From assembly GCA_947624725.1 (NCBI GenBank), contig CANQLP010000038.1, positions 1 through 9,344 on the forward strand: a stretch of 9,344 nucleotides of DNA, in the 5' to 3' direction. Below are positions 6,116 to 9,344 of this stretch, in pieces; positions within the stretch are counted from its first letter, which is position 1, and every line of letters begins with the position of its first letter. The notes beneath the pieces were generated by a model. The model saw nothing but the letters and a program-made list of their open reading frames with translations, searched no databases and had not been told where the DNA came from. This stretch comes from an uncultured Clostridia bacterium. Its GTDB lineage: Bacteria > Bacillota_A > Clostridia > TANB77 > CAG-508. The position numbers and the translations under genes are program-made.

Positions 6116-7071
6116 ACTCTTAACTTTTGCCCTGCATAAATTAAATTTGGATTCTTAATATTATTCCAAATAACCAATTGATTAACTGTAGTTCCATATT
6201 TACTAGCAATTTTAGTAAGATTATCACCACTTTTAACAGTATAATATTCTATCGTAGATTTGTGTAATCCTAATTTTTCATTAACCTTAGCTTGGACTTG
6301 ATCATAATTATAACCTGCTTGTGATAGTCTATTTTTTCTATCTTCACCATTTCCCCAATTTCCTGCAATAACTTCATCTGCTAATTGATCAATTGACTTT
6401 TTATTAGATGTTGAAGTATTTTGTCCGGTTTGTCCGGTTATTACCGGACTACCACCTGCATATTTATCCCAGGCATTCTTATCTCCACTAAAATAATTCA
6501 AATCTAAGTTACCATTGTAGCCTGATAATCTTCCAGTTGAAGTATATTGCCATAATGCATAGAATTTCCAATATTTTAAAGGATATTTATTAAATACTGT
6601 ATCATGTGCTTGTCCATCATTTACACCATAATTAGCGACCCACAAACCATAATCAGCATTAGCTACACTAGACCAATCATAAGAATTCATTGGACTTGCA
6701 GACATATAAATAACAGGCTTAACGCCTGTTTTAGAATAAACTCTATCCAACCATTCTTTTGCCCAAGCAACATTACTTATTTGTCCATTAGATGGCTCCC
6801 AATCTAATATTAACATTGCTTCTTTGATATAACCTTGAATTTGTGATACAAACCAATCAGCTTCTGCTACAGCACTATTTTCTAAATCTGGTCGAGCAAA
6901 ATGATATACACCTAATTTTTTACCTAATCTTTTTGCTTCCTGATAAAACTTATCACAACATTCGTCAGTATAACCATTACCCTCTGTTGCTTTGATAATT
7001 ACAAAATCAGTATCTATTGCACTTAAATTAATATTCCTTTGATGATGACTAATATCTATACCTTTCAACAT
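6109..7071 (-). CDS. Endolysin: GH25 muramidase with CW_7 and LysM binding domains
   Basis: This is a 320-residue phage lysin that hydrolyses the N-acetylmuramic acid to N-acetylglucosamine bond of peptidoglycan. Residues 1-200 are a GH25 domain: 'GIDISHHQ' (4-10), 'FVIIKATEG' (23-31), 'GVYHFARP', the catalytic D-x-E in 'LILDWEP' (D90, E92), 'KPVIYMS', 'LWVANYG', 'ALWQYTS' and 'LDLNYF'. After a Thr/Ser/Gly linker (208-223) there is a CW_7 (Cpl-7-type) repeat at about 224-268, '[20 protein letters not shown]', then a LysM domain at 276-319, '[20 protein letters not shown]' to '[10 protein letters not shown]'. Start 7071 is preferred to a longer in-frame one at 7110 because AGGAGG lies seven bases before it and GH25 proteins begin just before GIDIS. 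The start shares one base with the stop of the upstream small gene (TAATG). There is no signal peptide, so export depends on the holin. Confidence 0.95.
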   Translation of the reverse strand: MLKGIDISHHQRNINLSAIDTDFVIIKATEGNGYTDECCDKFYQEAKRLGKKLGVYHFARPDLENSAVAEADWFVSQIQGYIKEAMLILDWEPSNGQISNVAWAKEWLDRVYSKTGVKPVIYMSASPMNSYDWSSVANADYGLWVANYGVNDGQAHDTVFNKYPLKYWKFYALWQYTSTGRLSGYNGNLDLNYFSGDKNAWDKYAGGSPVITGQTGQNTSTSNKKSIDQLADEVIAGNWGNGEDRKNRLSQAGYNYDQVQAKVNEKLGLHKSTIEYYTVKSGDNLTKIASKYGTTVNQLVIWNNIKNPNLIYAGQKLRVK

Positions 7072-7271
7072 TATTCTTCCTCCTCTCTTGAAATTCCCTT
7101 GATTGCCCAAAACTGGGCTTCTTCTAATTTTGTATAAACTAATGATGCTTCTCTACTTGGTTTGCAAGTTTCATCAATAAAATCATAAATTGTCGAAAAC
7201 AAATTTCTGATTTCTTCAATTCTATGCTTTTGATTTTCATTAACTTCTAACATTTTAGCCTTTTCATTCAT
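7071..7271 (-). CDS. Acb2/Tad1-like hairpin protein (possible cyclic-nucleotide sponge)
   Basis: This is a 66-residue, all-helical acidic protein. The diagnostic stretch is '[20 protein letters not shown]' (37-56) followed by 'IKGISR'. An S/E-R-E-x-S-L...T-x-LEEA-x-F/M-WA-x-x-I pattern after a first long helix is what I associate with the Acb2/Tad1 hairpin family. In that family Acb2 sequesters CBASS cyclic oligonucleotides and Tad1 sequesters Thoeris gcADPR. Family membership is from motif memory; the ligand is unknown. Start 7271 is chosen because GGAGGT lies seven bases upstream; an ATG at 7286 would place that ribosome site inside the gene. It overlaps the holin stop (ATGAATGA) and shares a base with the endolysin start, so it is fully embedded in the lysis operon. 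Alternatively it could be an antiholin or lysis accessory, but it has no membrane segment. Confidence 0.6.
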   Translation of the reverse strand: MNEKAKMLEVNENQKHRIEEIRNLFSTIYDFIDETCKPSREASLVYTKLEEAQFWAIKGISREEEE

Positions 7272-7473
7272 TGTTATTACCTCCATTTTTATAATTATTA
7301 TTTGAAATCATTAATACTGATCCTAAGAACGTGTCAAAAGCTGTCATTATTGTAATAACAATGTCTGTATTAGCATAGTTAAAACATTTTAACACTATAC
7401 CAACAAAAACAGTTAACGCTGGCAAAAATACTTGTGCTATATATTTTAATCTATCGTAAGTTTTATTTTTCAT
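7264..7473 (-). CDS. Phage holin, Dp-1 family
   Basis: This is a 69-residue membrane protein. 'YDRLKYIAQVFLPALTVFVG' begins the first hydrophobic segment (about 10-31), and a short polar turn with 'NYANTDIV' leads to the second (about 38-57), containing 'ITIMTAFDTFLGSVLMIS'. The layout Y-D-x-L-K-x-I-A...LPAL...I-x-T-x-x-A-x-D-T-F-L-G...IS is that of Dp-1-type holins. It would oligomerise in the cytoplasmic membrane at the time of lysis and release the endolysin. Ribosome site GGAGG stands six bases before the ATG, inside the 3' end of the preceding gene, with an 11-base overlap. The polar Asn-rich tail is probably cytoplasmic. Confidence 0.85.
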   Translation of the reverse strand: MKNKTYDRLKYIAQVFLPALTVFVGIVLKCFNYANTDIVITIMTAFDTFLGSVLMISNNNYKNGGNNNE

Positions 7474-7696
7474 TCTTATCCTCCTTCAATTCATCTACAT
7501 TTCTCCAAATAGCTTTTATATTATTTTCTGCTAAAGCCATTCTTTCAACTACTGTATTATGTTTTTCCACTTTCTTTTCTAAACTTTCAATTCGAAACAT
7601 AATTAAATCTTTATTAGCCTTACTACTACATAACGTTGCTATAATACTTGGAATAGCAACGCATAGCCCACTAATTAAGGCTACTATTATTTCCAT
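7463..7696 (-). CDS. XhlA/DUF7365-like membrane coiled-coil lysis accessory
   Basis: This is a 77-residue protein with one N-terminal membrane segment (about 3-24, 'IIVALISGLCVAIPSIIATL') followed by a coiled coil, 'FRIESLEKKVEKHNTVVERM' to 'IKAIWRNVDELKED'. The L-E-x-x-V-x-K-H-N-x-x-x-E-R pattern is common in small Firmicutes phage proteins encoded just before the holin, annotated as haemolysin XhlA-like or DUF7365. Its exact role is unproven; assistance to or control of the holin is the usual guess. The start has AAAGGGA about seven bases upstream and sits 14 bases after the preceding stop. Confidence 0.75.
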   Translation of the reverse strand: MEIIVALISGLCVAIPSIIATLCSSKANKDLIMFRIESLEKKVEKHNTVVERMALAENNIKAIWRNVDELKEDKNEK

Positions 7697-7710
7697 TTAA
7701 TCATCCCTTT

Positions 7711-8118
7711 CTATTTCCATTTTCCAAAAGCGAAAATACCAACATCTGCATTTACCACATTTTGATTGCTATGATATGCTCTTATTGTCCCGGAAGATGT
7801 ATTTGTTACATCTTGCGTGCCCGTCCAAATTTGAACCGAATTAGCAAAACTATGTGAAAGAAGTATGCTAGTAAATGGTTTTAACCAATTTCCCAACTTG
7901 TGATCTGAATACCAAACTTTCGTTGATATATCTTGATTGGAACTACCCCAAGCATTTCCACCCAAATCTTGATTTCTTTTTATCATCCATGCAAATTGAA
8001 AACCATTTGAAAATCTTACATATCCATTATCACTATAGTCAGCTTCTACGATTTCATATCTTGGTACATGAGGATCTAATATATTCCCTGCTAAATCTTT
8101 TAAAACTGTATTTTCCAT
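7711..8118 (-). CDS. Tail-fibre type protein with gp53-like C-terminus; shared N-terminal docking motif
   Basis: This is a 135-residue protein. The N-terminus 'ENTVLKDLAGNILDPHVPRYE' is a divergent copy of the motif that opens the next two upstream genes. The rest, 'GYVRFSNGFQFAWMI' to 'GIFAFGKWK', resembles the small C-terminal domain found at the ends of phage tail-fibre proteins (gp53-like): an aromatic start, a beta-rich centre and a terminal A-F/I-G-x-W-K. Such domains are usually host-contacting tips. Here the tip is attached almost directly to the docking motif, with no shaft. No good Shine-Dalgarno is visible; only a purine-rich leader precedes the ATG. The gene lies between the other fibre genes and the lysis module. 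Confidence 0.7.
   Translation of the reverse strand: MENTVLKDLAGNILDPHVPRYEIVEADYSDNGYVRFSNGFQFAWMIKRNQDLGGNAWGSSNQDISTKVWYSDHKLGNWLKPFTSILLSHSFANSVQIWTGTQDVTNTSSGTIRAYHSNQNVVNADVGIFAFGKWK
8054..8118 (-). repeat. N-terminal motif repeat, copy 3 (divergent)
   Basis: This 65-base 5' coding segment encodes MENTVLKDLAGNILDPHVPRYE. It is related to the copies at 8662-8723 and 9192-9253 at both DNA and protein level, mainly through VLK, G-x-I, DP and PRYE. Confidence 0.75.
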
Positions 8119-8129
8119 TTTTCATGGGC

Positions 8130-8144
8130 TTTTTTCTCTTCTTT
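8130..8144 (+). repeat. 15-base inverted repeat, left arm
   Basis: TTTTTTCTCTTCTTT here is the exact reverse complement of 9268-9282. The pair brackets the two fibre genes 8145-9253. Low sequence complexity makes chance a real possibility. Confidence 0.5.
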
Positions 8145-8723
8145 TTAAGAAATTCTTTTCCAAAAAAACTTATCGCAGTACTCATCTTTCATTAAATCTT
8201 TTGTTAATACTAATACAAAATCAGTGCTTATACTTGGATTATTGATACTGCTAGAACCAGCTCTTGAAATAACATCTCTTGTAGTCAATGCTCCAGCACC
8301 ACTCAAACCTACCAAAACAACAGCGTCTCCCGTATCAGCCGAAGCTGGGATATTATGAGCATATCCTGTATTTGTAAATCCAAGATTTTCAAAATTCAAA
8401 GTAGCTAGTGTTATTGTATTTTCACCAATCGATCCTTTGTAATCAAAAGATAGCACAAGATGAACTGTTGTTCCTGAATACCGAAAACGAATACCTGTAC
8501 AAGTTGTGTTTGCTCCTACTGTTAAATATTTATCAAAATTATCAGCCAAAGCATCATATTTTTCTTGAAATTCTTTTTTGATTAATTCCCATTCACCATA
8601 ACCAAGTTTCTCTTTCGGATTCGTATTAGTACTTGTAACATAAATTGAATTTATTTCATGTTCGTATCTTGGTATCTTTGGATCAACTATTTCTCCATCA
8701 ACTGTTTTTAATACTTCATTCAT
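8145..8723 (-). CDS. Putative tail-fibre/receptor-binding protein with shared N-terminal docking motif
   Basis: This is a 192-residue protein. It opens with MNEVLKTVDGEIVDPKIPRYE, nearly the same as the neighbouring fibre gene. A helical/linker part follows ('GYGEWELIKKEFQEKYDALA', 42-61), then a beta-rich, Gly/Ser/Thr-rich domain from about 66 ('LTVGANTTCTGIRFRYSG', 'IPASADTGDAVVLVG') to the end, ending 'FVLVLTKDLMKDEYCDKFFW'. The second part looks like a small jelly-roll or similar beta-sandwich as in phage tail tips, but I cannot name a family. It is not homologous beyond the N-terminus to the other two fibre proteins. It starts 32 bases after the stop of the upstream gene with no clear ribosome site, so it may rely on re-initiation. 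It ends 26 bases before the next fibre gene. Confidence 0.65.
   Translation of the reverse strand: MNEVLKTVDGEIVDPKIPRYEHEINSIYVTSTNTNPKEKLGYGEWELIKKEFQEKYDALADNFDKYLTVGANTTCTGIRFRYSGTTVHLVLSFDYKGSIGENTITLATLNFENLGFTNTGYAHNIPASADTGDAVVLVGLSGAGALTTRDVISRAGSSSINNPSISTDFVLVLTKDLMKDEYCDKFFWKRIS
8662..8723 (-). repeat. N-terminal motif repeat, copy 2
   Basis: This 62-base 5' coding segment for MNEVLKTVDGEIVDPKIPRYE matches the copy at 9192-9253 without gaps at about 46 of 62 positions by hand count. The best block is TATCTTGGTATCTT on the + strand. Confidence 0.8.
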
Positions 8724-8755
8724 AATTAAAGTATCAACTATTGCTTATGAAAATG

Positions 8756-9253
8756 TTACTTATATTCAACAGCTTCAATTAAAAGAAAATCTCTAATATA
8801 TCCTGTCGCTATAGAATCACCATTTCTTAAATAATATTTTACAGATATAGTATCAACATTATCTAATTCTACTAATAAAGGTCCAAATGATACTGGAAAA
8901 GTTGTATTTCCTGATGCGTTAGCATTTATTTCTTGCCAAGTCAAAGTTGTGTTATCATTTGTATATATTCGAATATAACGAGCTTGATTAGTACCAGCTG
9001 TAACAACATTTAAAGTGTAACTTATTTTTATTGTTTTTATTTTAGGGTCTATCTTGATACTACCATCACTTTGTAAAGTAAATCCATTACCTATTTTAGT
9101 AAGCTCTGTAAATGGAATTGTTTCATAACCAGTCGGATTACTTTGCATTGTAATAGGATTTGTTAAATGACAACAAATAAGGTCTTTTCTTTCATATCTT
9201 GGTATCTTCGGATCTATAATACTTCCATCTAAAATTTTAAGAACATCATTCAT
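8756..9253 (-). CDS. Putative tail-fibre/receptor-binding protein with jelly-roll-like body and shared N-terminal docking motif
   Basis: This is a 165-residue protein. It begins MNDVLKILDGSIIDPKIPRYE, the same docking-like motif as the two genes downstream. The body from about residue 47 ('FTELTKIGNGFTLQSDG') to the end is made of alternating strands: 'TIKISYTLNVVT', 'RYIRIYTNDN', 'FPVSFGPLLVEL', 'DTISVKYYLRNG' and a terminal 'FLLIEAVEYK'. This pattern resembles the C1q/TNF-like trimeric jelly rolls often placed at the end of phage fibres; the fold is an inference. Ribosome site AAAGGAG lies eight bases before the ATG (9261-9267 on the + strand). It is the first complete late gene in the window, and its upstream neighbours lie outside. 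Confidence 0.65.
   Translation of the reverse strand: MNDVLKILDGSIIDPKIPRYERKDLICCHLTNPITMQSNPTGYETIPFTELTKIGNGFTLQSDGSIKIDPKIKTIKISYTLNVVTAGTNQARYIRIYTNDNTTLTWQEINANASGNTTFPVSFGPLLVELDNVDTISVKYYLRNGDSIATGYIRDFLLIEAVEYK
9192..9253 (-). repeat. N-terminal motif repeat, copy 1
   Basis: This 62-base 5' coding segment encodes MNDVLKILDGSIIDPKIPRYE and is the reference copy for the repeats at 8662-8723 and 8054-8118. Confidence 0.8.
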
Positions 9254-9267
9254 AAGCCTGCTCCTTT

Positions 9268-9282
9268 AAAGAAGAGAAAAAA
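9268..9282 (-). repeat. 15-base inverted repeat, right arm
   Basis: AAAGAAGAGAAAAAA on the + strand is the exact reverse complement of the arm at 8130-8144. It sits just upstream of the ribosome site of the first fibre gene. Confidence 0.5.
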
Positions 9283-9314
9283 CTATTATTAAGCCCTTTC
9301 CCTCCTTTCATTAA

Positions 9315-9344
9315 GAAGGTAGCTAGTTGATAGCCACCCCCCCC
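9315..9344. other. Imperfect hairpin and terminal poly-C run at window edge
   Basis: GGTAGCTA (9318-9325) pairs with TAGCCACC (9331-9338) with one A-C mismatch and a five-base loop. The window ends in eight or more Cs (9337-9344), which is unusual in such AT-rich DNA. On the - strand one frame reads Gly codons followed by V-A-I-N and a TAG stop, as would fit the glycine-rich end of another structural gene lying to the right. With so little visible, this is only a suggestion. Confidence 0.35.

Noticed and set aside
6604..6807. + strand open frame opposite the endolysin
   Set aside because: It is antisense to the GH25 domain and shows no family features.
7434..8195. Two + strand open frames (7434-7700 and 7875-8195) rich in Phe/Leu/Ser
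   Set aside because: They are antisense to the membrane coiled-coil gene and the gp53-like fibre gene, which are coherent with the - strand operon.
9251..9311. Possible 21-codon upstream peptide on the - strand (ATG at 9311) ending across the start of the first fibre gene
   Set aside because: It has no ribosome site of its own, and the purine-rich codons simply contain the leader and ribosome site of the next gene.
1..9344. Mycoplasma-type code (TGA as Trp), suggested by the extreme AT content
   Set aside because: TGA ends several genes at sensible places, for example 1438-1440 and 7264-7266, and Trp residues are encoded by TGG.
1..9344. tRNA genes, CRISPR arrays and insertion-sequence ends
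   Set aside because: No cloverleaf, no regular spacer-repeat array and no transposase or terminal inverted repeats of an insertion sequence were seen.

Overview
The window looks like one end of a prophage, next to chromosomal sequence, in a very AT-rich Bacillota host of the Erysipelotrichia/RF39 type. The evidence is low GC, strong AGGAGG ribosome sites in the lysis genes, TGA used as a normal stop, a peptidoglycan-degrading endolysin, and a remnant of the surface-protein family ending in 'RPVVYL...' that is common in those gut lineages. The host assignment is an inference.

Left flank (1-948): the 3' end of a TetR-type regulator on the + strand, a bidirectional terminator, and a broken C-terminal fragment of a surface protein on the - strand. 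I see no integrase, repressor or tRNA, and the attachment site cannot be proven from this end alone.

Plus-strand accessory block (949-6097): first a small zinc-ribbon/HNH-like phage protein. Then a perfect sigma70-type consensus promoter at 1437-1465 starts a tightly packed six-gene operon: a putative mono-ADP-ribosyltransferase, a conserved phage protein of unknown role, a compact SNF2-like helicase, an IbrA-like PP-loop (PAPS reductase/DUF3440) enzyme, an IbrB-like ParB/Srx-fold protein, and a small ribbon-helix-helix regulator. The genes overlap by up to 35 bases. A bidirectional terminator closes the operon. It has its own promoter, terminator and possible regulator, and it opposes the late genes, so it reads like cargo (lysogenic conversion, defence or DNA modification) placed between the lysis genes and the chromosome.

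Minus-strand late block (9253 to 6109): three small tail-fibre or receptor-binding type proteins that share the same N-terminal motif of about 22 residues but have unrelated bodies. The lysis module follows: an XhlA/DUF7365-like membrane coiled-coil protein, a Dp-1-type holin, a 66-residue protein resembling the Acb2/Tad1 nucleotide-sponge hairpin family, and a GH25 endolysin with a CW_7 and a LysM domain. Holin, Acb2-like gene and endolysin are coupled by overlapping stop and start codons.

The points most worth following are the ADP-ribosyltransferase/helicase/IbrA/IbrB operon, the putative anti-CBASS/anti-Thoeris sponge inside the lysis operon, and the repeated docking motif on the tandem fibre genes.
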